Shown: positions 25,281 through 33,020 of the stretch, piece after piece
How positions within the stretch are numbered: position 1 is the first letter of the stretch
How the letters are laid out: every line of letters starts with the position of its first letter
DNA from: an uncultured Lachnospiraceae bacterium
GTDB taxonomy: Bacteria; Bacillota; Clostridia; Lachnospirales; Lachnospiraceae
Direction: 5' to 3'
NCBI GenBank assembly: GCA_947626395.1
Contig: CANQRU010000015.1
Coordinates: 1-64,000 of the forward strand
Length of the DNA: 64,000 nucleotides
Position numbers and translations under genes: made by a program
Notes under the pieces: model-generated
Told to the model about the DNA's origin: nothing
What the model saw: the letters and a program-made list of their open reading frames with translations, nothing else
The model's database searches: none

Positions 25281-26663
25281 CTACATATATCGGTACCTCT
25301 TCCGCAGCGCCACCAGGAATATCATCGACACCGCGAAGGAGCACACTTCTGCCGTCACATCCGCCAGCCAGATTCCGTCGATGGTCAGAAGAAGCGGCAG
25401 GACCAGCACGGCCGACAGCTTGAAGATAAAAGTTCTTAAGAATGAGATCGCCGCCGACACGGCCCCGTTGTTCAGCGCTGTGAAGAAGGACGATGAGAAA
25501 ATATTTACGCCTACGACGATAAACGCCGTGGTAGAGATCCGAAACGCCCGCACGGTCATGGCCAGAAGTTCCGCGTCATAGCCGACGAAGATCATGGAGA
25601 GCGGCCTGGCCAGCAGCTGGGCCGCCGCAGCCATCGCGGCGCCAGCGCCGCCCATCAGGATCATGCTTTTCTTCAGCATATTTTTCAGCTCTTCCGAATT
25701 CCCCGCCCCGAAATGATAGCCTACGATGGGCGCGCTTCCGATGGCGTAGCCTACGAAAATGGCGATGAAGATAAACTGGACGTACATCAGGACGCCGTAG
25801 GCGGCGACGCCGTTTTCCCCGGCATACTTAAGAAGCTGGAAATTGTACAGCATGCCGACGATGGAGGAGGTGACGTTGGACACCATCTCCGAGGAACCGT
25901 TGGCGCAGGCCTTAAGGATCGGGCGGAGCTTAAGGCGGGTCCGCCTAAGCCGGAGCAGACTGGAATTGGGCCGCAGGAAATAGACGAGGGGGATCACGCC
26001 GCCCACACACTGGCTCAGGCCCGTGGCGACGGCGGCTCCGGCCACGCCGAAGCGCAGGACGCCGACGAGAATCAGGTCCAGAAGCATATTGGTGACGCCG
26101 GCGGCCACAGTGGTGTAAAGGCCCAGCTTCGGCTTCTCCGCGGTGATCAGGAAGCTCTGAAACGCGTTCTGGAGCATAAATGTAACCGTGAAGCCCAGGG
26201 TGATCCGGCCGTAGAGTACGCAGTCCGGCAGCATGGCGTCGTCGGCGCCCAGCCAGACCGACACCGGCCGCATGACCGCCATGCCAACGAGAGAAATGGC
26301 GACGCCCGCGATCAGCGTGGACAGGATCATCATGGTGAAATATTCATTGGCCCGTTCTTTCTTCTGCTCGCCCAGGGTCATGGCCACCAGGGCGCTGCCG
26401 CCGGTGCCCAGCATGAAGCCGACGCCGCCGAAGACCATGACGAAGGGCATGATCAGGTTGATGGCGGCGAACGCCGTCTTCCCCACGAAATTCGACACGA
26501 AAAAGCCGTCCACCACGCCGTAGATGGAGGTGAATACCATCATGACGATGGACGGGAAGACGAAACGCAGCAGCTTCCGGTATGTAAAATGGTCGGACAG
26601 CTGTATCAGCGCCGCGGGACGCGCGGCGTGGCCGCGGAGGCGGCGGTGCAGAGGGCGGTTCAA
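25281..26663 (-). CDS. MATE-family efflux transporter
   Basis: This 460-residue, roughly 12-span transporter has core motifs such as IVMMVFTSIYGVVDGFFVS and GTGGSALVAM, typical of MATE drug/cation antiporters. The best start is a TTG at 26663 with AAGGAG 9 bases upstream. It gives a basic 19-residue N-terminal extension before the usual LIQLSDHFTY family start, which has no start codon of its own. A promoter lies at 26759-26787. The substrate is unknown. Confidence 0.93.
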   Translation of the reverse strand: MNRPLHRRLRGHAARPAALIQLSDHFTYRKLLRFVFPSIVMMVFTSIYGVVDGFFVSNFVGKTAFAAINLIMPFVMVFGGVGFMLGTGGSALVAMTLGEQKKERANEYFTMMILSTLIAGVAISLVGMAVMRPVSVWLGADDAMLPDCVLYGRITLGFTVTFMLQNAFQSFLITAEKPKLGLYTTVAAGVTNMLLDLILVGVLRFGVAGAAVATGLSQCVGGVIPLVYFLRPNSSLLRLRRTRLKLRPILKACANGSSEMVSNVTSSIVGMLYNFQLLKYAGENGVAAYGVLMYVQFIFIAIFVGYAIGSAPIVGYHFGAGNSEELKNMLKKSMILMGGAGAAMAAAAQLLARPLSMIFVGYDAELLAMTVRAFRISTTAFIVVGVNIFSSSFFTALNNGAVSAAISFLRTFIFKLSAVLVLPLLLTIDGIWLADVTAEVCSFAVSMIFLVALRKRYRYM

Positions 26664-26758
26664 GGCGGGTCGCTCCTTTATCAGTCTGGAAATTCAAGTT
26701 CACATGTTGCCGAGTGCCGGTTTTGGCTGTCTCGTCTCAGTTTCTGCCGGCGATATCC

Positions 26759-26787
26759 AGTGTAGTAGAACTCAGGAAGAATGTCAA
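26759..26787 (-). promoter_or_regulatory. Promoter of the MATE gene
   Basis: On the minus strand: -35 TTGACA, 17-base spacer, -10 TACACT. Confidence 0.65.
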
Positions 26788-26806
26788 GAGCGGGCAGTAT
26801 CATTTA

Positions 26807-26835
26807 TTGACAGGGGCCGGCCGCGATGTTAAGAT
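26807..26835 (+). promoter_or_regulatory. Promoter of the HD-domain gene
   Basis: -35 TTGACA (26807-26812), 17-base GC-rich spacer, -10 TAAGAT (26830-26835). It diverges from the MATE promoter. Confidence 0.65.
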
Positions 26836-26934
26836 AAGATTGCCGGGAGAGGAAATGCCGTGAATGAGGAATTTACAGAGAAAATGATCGCGGAGCGGAG
26901 TGTAAGATCACGGCAGATGCGGAAAGGATAATTT

Positions 26935-27462
26935 ATGAAAAAGCTTGCGGCCTGCGAGGCCATGATCCTGCGTTACGGCGCTGACATCCTGGAATCTTCG
27001 AATATGCAGATGGAGAAAATGTTCATGCAGCACGGCGATGTGAGCGTGTTTGAACATTCGGTTGTCGTGGCCTGCGTCTGCCTGCTGATCGCCGGGTATC
27101 TGCATATCCGGGTGAATCACCGTGCGCTGGTACGCGGCGCTCTGCTGCATGATTATTTCCTGTACGACTGGCATGTGCCGGATGAGAGCCACCGGCTCCA
27201 TGGGTTTCATCACGCGCGGAAGGCCTGCGAGAACGCGTCCAGGGATTTTGACCTGGGAGAGATCGAGAAGGACGCGATCCGGAAGCATATGTTCCCGCTG
27301 AACCCGCAGCCGCCGAAGTATCGGGAGAGTGCGATTGTGTGTATCGCGGACAAGATCTGCGCGACAGGCGAGACGCTGCGGATGCCATACTGCAGAAATG
27401 TGAGGGATGCGCTGGGGATCCTGAAGGGCGCCGCCGGTCAAAACCGCCTTGCAAAGCGATAG
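26935..27462 (+). CDS. HD-domain phosphohydrolase
   Basis: This 175-residue protein has the HD metal motif: His in FEHSVVVAC, the HD pair in ALLHDYFLYDW, a further GFHHAR and the final Asp in CIADKIC. HD enzymes hydrolyse phosphate esters, often nucleotides, or act on signalling nucleotides; the exact substrate is not visible. The ATG at 26935 follows GGAAAGG. The downstream MBOAT promoter overlaps its 3' end. Confidence 0.9.
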   Translation: MKKLAACEAMILRYGADILESSNMQMEKMFMQHGDVSVFEHSVVVACVCLLIAGYLHIRVNHRALVRGALLHDYFLYDWHVPDESHRLHGFHHARKACENASRDFDLGEIEKDAIRKHMFPLNPQPPKYRESAIVCIADKICATGETLRMPYCRNVRDALGILKGAAGQNRLAKR

Positions 27463-27477
27463 AAAATGTGTTAGAAT
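27449..27477 (+). promoter_or_regulatory. Promoter of the acetylation operon
   Basis: -35 TTGCAA (27449-27454), 17-base spacer, -10 TAGAAT (27472-27477), leaving a leader of roughly 110 bases before the MBOAT start. Confidence 0.7.
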
Positions 27478-27596
27478 AGTCATGCTTGAACAGAAGATGA
27501 ATTTTGACGAGAATGTGAGCACTGCTATTTCTCCGGAAAGTATCTGGGGGGGTAGTGAGTGCTTTTTCTTTTGAAAATGTAAAGGCGGAAAACGAT

Positions 27597-28997
27597 ATGG
27601 TTTTCTCATCCATGATCTTTTTGTGGATCTTTCTTCCGGTGACGATGATCCTTTATGGGCTGGCGCGCAAAACGGGGAAGCAGGAACTGCAGAATATACT
27701 GCTTCTTTTCGCCAGTATTTTTTTCTACAGCTTCGGAGAACCGGCGTATGTTCTGCTGCTGTTGCTTTCGGGGATGTTCAACTACCTGGCGGGACTGGCG
27801 ATCGGCCGGACGGAAGGCGCCGGGAAAAAGGCGGCCCTGGCGGCCGCGGTGCTTATCAATCTGGGCCTTTTGGGATATTTCAAGTATTATGATTTTATGG
27901 CCGGAACGGTGAATGCCCTGGTCGGCCGTACATGCCTTCCGATCCGCGATATCGCACTGCCGATCGGAATATCCTTCTATACGTTTCAGGCCATGTCCTA
28001 TATTATAGACCTGTATCGCGGCAAATGCGCCGTGCAGAAGTCGCCGTATAAGCTGCTTCTGTATATCACGTTTTTCCCGCAGCTGATCGCGGGTCCGATC
28101 GTGCGGTACAAGGATATTTCCGATCAGATCGACTGCCGCAGCGTGGATCTGGAGAAATGGAGCCTGGGCGCGGCCCGATTTATTTCCGGTTTATCGAAGA
28201 AGGTGATTCTGGCGAATACGTTCGCGCTGCATGTTGACCGGGTGTTCGCCATGGAGCCGGGGACGCGGGGCACGCTGACCGCGTGGTACGGGATTCTTCT
28301 CTATAGTCTGCAGATTTATTTTGATTTCAGCGGCTATTCCGATATGGCCATCGGCCTGGGGAAGATGTTCGGATTTGATTTCCTGGAGAATTTTGATTTT
28401 CCTTACCGGTCCGGATCGGTCCGGGAGTTCTGGCGCAGATGGCATATTTCTCTTTCCGTCTGGTTCCGGGAATATCTCTATATTCCGCTGGGGGGCAACC
28501 GGAAGGGAACGTTCCGCACTTATATCAATCTTCTGATCGTGTTTGCCGCGACAGGAATATGGCATGGGGCAGGATGGAATTTCCTGGTGTGGGGACTGTT
28601 CCATGGGGCGTTTCTTGTGTGTGAGAGGGCGTTTCTGGGCAAATATCTGGACAGGAACCCGGTAAAGATTCTGAATCATGTATACTGTATTTTGGTCGTG
28701 ATGGTTGCCTGGGTCTTCTTCCGCGCCGATAATATGGCGCAGGCGTGGCCGTATCTGCGGTCCATGTTCAGCCTGGCGGGGAATACGCGGGAGAGCTTTA
28801 TGGAGATCTTTGGGAGCCGCTGTATTGTACTGTCGGCAGCCGGCGTCCTGATGAGCGTCGTTTTGCCGGTCAGGTGGCAGACGGCGCTGCGGGACCATGG
28901 GGCGTTCCGCGCGGTGGCGATGCCCTGCCTCCTGTTTCTATGTATCGTGATGCTTGCGGCTGACAGCTATAATCCGTTTATATATTTTCGTTTCTGA
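27597..28997 (+). CDS. MBOAT O-acyltransferase (AlgI-like)
   Basis: This 466-residue polytopic membrane protein is of the AlgI type and moves acetyl groups from a cytoplasmic donor across the membrane for transfer to a surface glycan. The family start MVFSSMIFLWIF fixes the ATG at 27597, with AGGCGG upstream; the longer frame has no such context. The conserved FWRRWHISL and the invariant-His region GIWHGAGWNFLVWG are intact. Its stop overlaps the start of an AlgJ-like gene (TGATGA), implying a functional pair. Confidence 0.94.
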   Translation: MVFSSMIFLWIFLPVTMILYGLARKTGKQELQNILLLFASIFFYSFGEPAYVLLLLLSGMFNYLAGLAIGRTEGAGKKAALAAAVLINLGLLGYFKYYDFMAGTVNALVGRTCLPIRDIALPIGISFYTFQAMSYIIDLYRGKCAVQKSPYKLLLYITFFPQLIAGPIVRYKDISDQIDCRSVDLEKWSLGAARFISGLSKKVILANTFALHVDRVFAMEPGTRGTLTAWYGILLYSLQIYFDFSGYSDMAIGLGKMFGFDFLENFDFPYRSGSVREFWRRWHISLSVWFREYLYIPLGGNRKGTFRTYINLLIVFAATGIWHGAGWNFLVWGLFHGAFLVCERAFLGKYLDRNPVKILNHVYCILVVMVAWVFFRADNMAQAWPYLRSMFSLAGNTRESFMEIFGSRCIVLSAAGVLMSVVLPVRWQTALRDHGAFRAVAMPCLLFLCIVMLAADSYNPFIYFRF

Positions 28998-30202
28998 TGA
29001 AAGGCTCGGGTATGCGGCGGAAATCGTTTGAAAAGACCGGAAATATCATACTTTGCGTGCTGAGCGTGCTTTTGTGCCTGGGATTGCCCGCGGCAGGATT
29101 GGCCGGCCGGCTTCTGAACGGCGAAGATGGGACCGGAAGCGGCGAGAAGCGGGTCCTGGCGGAGTTCCCTGTGATCAGGGAGGCCGGCGATCTGCTGACA
29201 TTTCCGGAACGGTTTGAAAAGTGGTTTTCGGATCATCTTTTCTTCAAGAGCAGTCTGGTAGAACTGGATTCGGAACTGAAGATCCGGCTGTTTGGAGAGC
29301 TGGATTCGGACCAGGTGATCCTTGGGACAGAGAAACCATGGCTATTTCACTGCTCGGACGACGGCCAGCCGCTTGAGACTTATAAGAGGATCAACCGGTT
29401 TTCGGAAGCGGAACTGGAGAAGATCGCGGCGAATCTGTCGGATCTGCAGTATGAGCTGGAAGATGCGGGAATCGGCTTTATCCTGATGATCTCTCCGGAT
29501 AAGGAACAGATATACGGAAGCGAATATATGCCGGATTCGGTTCTGGTGCAGGAGCAGGAAGGAAGGACGGAGCAGCTGATCGGATATCTGGCGGATGTCC
29601 TGCCGGGGCTTAAGGTGGTGTATCCGAAGGAAGAGCTGCTGGCGGCAAAGGGGACGATTCAGAATGTCGCGTCGCTCTATTACGAGTCGGATACGCACTG
29701 GAATAAAGCGGGAGCCTATATTGCGTCGGAGGAGCTTCTGCGGGCAATCGGGGAGCAGCTTGGCCAGCCCTATAAAGGCCGGCAGGAAACGTTTGCGCTT
29801 CACGGGACGGTGGAAGGCGACCTGCAGCGGATGGTGCAGCTGGGAAGTTCATATAACAGCAGCGAATACGAGGCCCAGCGCCATGTGGATACGGAATGTT
29901 TAAGAGAGATCCGCGACCGGAATGACGAGGCGGTCCTCAGAACCACGGAGTGCGGGGACGAGGGGTGTCTTGCGGCGTCCGTCTATCTCAGCGGAGATTC
30001 CTTCCGCTGGAATCTGGCGCCCTGGCTGGAAGAAGGAATTGCGAGATTTACCGCGGGATCCCGTTATTATTTCAGTACGGAGGATCTGGCGGAGCAGGAG
30101 CCGCAGGTATTTATCTATATGATCGCGGAGAGATATCTTCACGAGCTTTCCATGATCCCGGGCTACAATACGGCGGCGCTTCCGATGCCGGCGGCGGAGT
30201 AA
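28997..30202 (+). CDS. AlgJ/AlgX-like SGNH acetyltransferase-type protein (membrane-anchored)
   Basis: This 401-residue protein has a single N-terminal membrane segment (about 14-35) and an extracellular SGNH-like domain. The Asp-His pair is in ESDTHWNKAG (near residue 235), and the block-I Ser is likely in YLSGDSFRW. AlgJ/AlgX proteins accept acetyl from the AlgI partner and place it on polysaccharide. Its ATG overlaps the MBOAT stop by one base. It shares the PDKEQIYG and NTAALPM motifs with the third protein of this cluster at 30926. Confidence 0.88.
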   Translation: MKGSGMRRKSFEKTGNIILCVLSVLLCLGLPAAGLAGRLLNGEDGTGSGEKRVLAEFPVIREAGDLLTFPERFEKWFSDHLFFKSSLVELDSELKIRLFGELDSDQVILGTEKPWLFHCSDDGQPLETYKRINRFSEAELEKIAANLSDLQYELEDAGIGFILMISPDKEQIYGSEYMPDSVLVQEQEGRTEQLIGYLADVLPGLKVVYPKEELLAAKGTIQNVASLYYESDTHWNKAGAYIASEELLRAIGEQLGQPYKGRQETFALHGTVEGDLQRMVQLGSSYNSSEYEAQRHVDTECLREIRDRNDEAVLRTTECGDEGCLAASVYLSGDSFRWNLAPWLEEGIARFTAGSRYYFSTEDLAEQEPQVFIYMIAERYLHELSMIPGYNTAALPMPAAE

Positions 30203-30229
30203 GCGGTGAAAACCGCCGGAACGTTTTTA
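30203..30229 (+). terminator. Probable terminator after the AlgJ-like gene
   Basis: GCGGT-GAAA-ACCGC hairpin, then CGGAACGTTTTT. Confidence 0.55.
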
Positions 30230-30322
30230 TTTGATTATAGGAAATGAACGGTTATCGGATCATTTCTTATAAAATACAGAATCATTCGTATAGGAAGACG
30301 AATGGAAGGAGGCATAAGAATC

Positions 30323-30898
30323 ATGAAGCGAAGGGGAAAAAGGCTGTTGGCGGTTGTGATCTTGACGTCGATGACGCTTCTTGGGGGGATGACGGCGCTG
30401 GCGGCGTCCGGCGGCGGTACGGCGGCTAAGACGCAGACGAAAGAAGCTCAGACGAAAGATACACAGACGAAAGATGAGAAGACGAAGAAGTTCGGCTTCA
30501 CCTATAAGGAAGTCCGTTATGAACTCGGGGCCGACGCGGAGGCGGCGAAGAAGACGCTTGGAGAATCGAACGGTTCCCGGGAAGTCAATACCTGCGCGAA
30601 CGGCTATATTAACCGTGCCTACACCTACGGGGAAGGCGACAGCCAGGATTTCGAGGTGTATGTAGAGCAGGACAAAAAAACCAGCAAGGATATCATAGCG
30701 AGTATTACGCTCCTGACCGCGAATGTAGCCACCGAGGAAGGACTGAAGGTAGGCGACAGCGCGGAGACCGTGACGAAGATATATCCCACAGCGGTAAAAG
30801 GACTTGGTACGTATAAGGTGACTGAGGATAAAGAGCTTCTCTATATCAAGATGACAGGCGGAAAGGTAGCGTATATTTCTTATACTGTGACAGAATAA
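30323..30898 (+). CDS. Small secreted protein, function unknown
   Basis: This 191-residue exported protein has a signal peptide ending around TALAAS. A low-complexity linker with TKEAQTKDTQTKD repeats follows, then a compact alpha/beta domain (about 60-191). The start is the ATG at 30323, 10 bases after AAGGAGG; an earlier ATG at 30302 precedes that ribosome site. It lies between the two acetyltransferase-like genes and may accompany them. No family assigned. Confidence 0.8.
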   Translation: MKRRGKRLLAVVILTSMTLLGGMTALAASGGGTAAKTQTKEAQTKDTQTKDEKTKKFGFTYKEVRYELGADAEAAKKTLGESNGSREVNTCANGYINRAYTYGEGDSQDFEVYVEQDKKTSKDIIASITLLTANVATEEGLKVGDSAETVTKIYPTAVKGLGTYKVTEDKELLYIKMTGGKVAYISYTVTE

Positions 30899-30925
30899 AA
30901 AGATGCCGGAAAGGATTAGAACCGT

Positions 30926-32098
30926 ATGAAGAAGATTACAGGAAAAAGGCTCCTGGTTCTGTTGACCGCCATGATCCTGACAGTGTCGTATGTGACGCCC
31001 GCGTTTGCGATCGGCGGGACGGCCGCCGGATGGAATTTTCTTATAGACGCCTATGCCGTCAGGCAGACGCCTGTTACAGAGGAGGAATGTCAGAAAATCA
31101 TGACGAATCTCCTGACGCTGCAGGAGGAACTGGCGGAGGCCGGTATTTACTTTATGGTTTTTATTCCTCCCGATAAAGAGGAGATCTACGGGGATCTTCT
31201 GCCTGCCGCCTACCGGCTTACATGGCCGGATCCGCTGGATCAGCTGGTTGGATATCTTCATGAAAACGCTCCGGATCTTCCTGTCATCTATCCGAAGGAG
31301 GCTCTTCTGAATGCGAGAAATACCGGGGCCTTTGACGGTGCGGAGCTGTATTTTGCCAACGACAGTCACTGGAATTATGTCGGCGGCCACGTGGGGGCTT
31401 CTGAACTGATAAAAGCGGTGGGTGAGCATTTTGGCCATGAGAGCGGAGTGACCGGACATACGTTTTCTCTTCTGCCCAGGGGCGAAGTATGGCCGGTATA
31501 TACTTATAATGAACCGCTTAAGCGGGAACTGGATAAGGATGTCGTGTCTCTTGACAACGGCGATCCGGTGTATCGCAGCTATTACAGTACGAACCCGGAT
31601 TGCTGGCCTGAAAAGATATATTTTGCGGGGGATTCATTCCGGCACTTCATGTCAGATCCGATGGCGGAGCAGTTCAAATCCTTTATCTGTATGAACCGTT
31701 ATTACCTTGATCTGGATGATGTGGGCGCGGAGGCGCCGGATGTCTTTGTCCTGTCGTCGGTGGGACGGATGGCCAGAATGACGTTTGCGGAGATCGACGG
31801 CTTTAATACGGCCGCTCTGCCGATGACCAATATGCAGACCCAGTACGGGGAAGCCCGATGGGTTCAGGACCGGACCGGATACTGGTGGAGGAATCCGGAC
31901 GGAACGTTCCCCACGAATGAATGGATGTGGCTGGACGGGAATAAAGACGGAGAAGCGGAATGCTATTATTTTGACGGGAACGGTTATTGTCTTTTGAATA
32001 CCGTTACTCCGGACGGCTACAGGGTGAACGAGAACGGCGCCTGGATCGCCGACGGAGTCGTGCAGGTGCGGACGGCGGAACAACAGGCCGGTCAGTAG
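30926..32098 (+). CDS. Secreted AlgX-like SGNH protein with C-terminal wall-binding-like repeats
   Basis: This 390-residue protein has a cleavable signal (residues 1-28, ending PAFA) rather than a membrane anchor. The SGNH-like domain (about 40-300) matches the upstream AlgJ-like protein: PPDKEEIYG, the NDSHWNYVGG Asp-His motif, FAGDSFRHF with the likely Ser, and FNTAALPM. The N-terminal part before the domain is much shorter than in that paralogue. Residues about 310-375 are aromatic repeats (GYWWRNPDG, CYYFDGNGY) ending TPDGYRVNENGAW, the same module end as in the 17412 protein. The design suggests an acetyltransferase or esterase delivered to the wall. Confidence 0.85.
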   Translation: MKKITGKRLLVLLTAMILTVSYVTPAFAIGGTAAGWNFLIDAYAVRQTPVTEEECQKIMTNLLTLQEELAEAGIYFMVFIPPDKEEIYGDLLPAAYRLTWPDPLDQLVGYLHENAPDLPVIYPKEALLNARNTGAFDGAELYFANDSHWNYVGGHVGASELIKAVGEHFGHESGVTGHTFSLLPRGEVWPVYTYNEPLKRELDKDVVSLDNGDPVYRSYYSTNPDCWPEKIYFAGDSFRHFMSDPMAEQFKSFICMNRYYLDLDDVGAEAPDVFVLSSVGRMARMTFAEIDGFNTAALPMTNMQTQYGEARWVQDRTGYWWRNPDGTFPTNEWMWLDGNKDGEAECYYFDGNGYCLLNTVTPDGYRVNENGAWIADGVVQVRTAEQQAGQ

Positions 32099-32147
32099 GC
32101 GTCGGAAAGAAATATTTGTAAAAATCTCGTGACTGGGGTTATGGTTT

Positions 32148-32187
32148 ATGGTATACTATGGTAACATCATAGTATACCATTTTTCTT
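32148..32187 (+). terminator. Terminator of the acetylation cluster
   Basis: A perfect 13-bp stem ATGGTATACTATG / CATAGTATACCAT with loop GTAACAT is followed by TTTTTCTTT. Confidence 0.9.
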
Positions 32188-32212
32188 TATCAGAGAAGGA
32201 GTCGTAAGCGCC

Positions 32213-32965
32213 ATGAAACTGATATCCTGGAATGTGAACGGCCTGCGGGCCTGCGTGGGCAAGGGCTTTTGCGAATACATGAAGGAAGCGGATGCGGACG
32301 TGTTCTGCATCCAGGAAAGCAAGCTGCAGGCGGGGCAGATCGAGCTTCCGCTGGAGGGGTATCATCAGTACTGGAACTATGCGGAGAAGAAGGGCTATTC
32401 GGGCACGGCTCTTTTCACGAAAACAGAGCCGCTCTCCGTATCTTACGGCATCGGCGTGGAGGAGCATGACCACGAGGGGCGCGTGATCACGGCGGAGTAC
32501 GAGGATTTCTATGTGGTCACCTGTTATACGCCCAATTCTCAGGACGGGCTGGCGAGACTGGATTACCGCATGGCCTGGGAGGACGCGTTCCTGGCGTATC
32601 TGAAGGGACTGGAGCAGAAGAAGCCGGTGATCTTCTGCGGCGATCTGAACGTGGCCCACAAGGAGATCGACTTAAAGAACCCGAAATCCAACCGCAATAA
32701 CGCGGGATTCACAGATCAGGAGAGGGACAGGTTTACGAGGCTTCTGGAGGCAGGCTTCATCGACACGTTCCGGTATTTCTATCCGGATCAGGAAGGGATC
32801 TATTCCTGGTGGTCGTACCGGTTTAAGGCAAGGGAGAAGAACGCCGGGTGGCGTATCGACTATTTCTGCGTGTCGGAGTGCCTGAAGGACAGGCTTAAGA
32901 GCGCGGCGATCCATACGGAGGTATTTGGATCGGATCATTGTCCGGTGGAGCTGGTGGTATCGTAG
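32213..32965 (+). CDS. xth: Exodeoxyribonuclease III
   Basis: This 250-residue AP endonuclease/3'-5' exonuclease acts in base-excision repair. Motifs are WNVNGLRA, the metal-binding Glu in QESKLQ, GDLNVAH and the terminal SDHCPV. The length is standard. AGAAGGAG precedes the ATG at 32213, directly downstream of the terminator hairpin. It is followed after 56 bases by the GH13-like gene. Confidence 0.97.
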   Translation: MKLISWNVNGLRACVGKGFCEYMKEADADVFCIQESKLQAGQIELPLEGYHQYWNYAEKKGYSGTALFTKTEPLSVSYGIGVEEHDHEGRVITAEYEDFYVVTCYTPNSQDGLARLDYRMAWEDAFLAYLKGLEQKKPVIFCGDLNVAHKEIDLKNPKSNRNNAGFTDQERDRFTRLLEAGFIDTFRYFYPDQEGIYSWWSYRFKAREKNAGWRIDYFCVSECLKDRLKSAAIHTEVFGSDHCPVELVVS

Positions 32966-33020
32966 GTACAGGACAGAGAAGAAAGTCTGTTGGGTTTTGT
33001 GGGGGAGAAGGAGAACGTTC

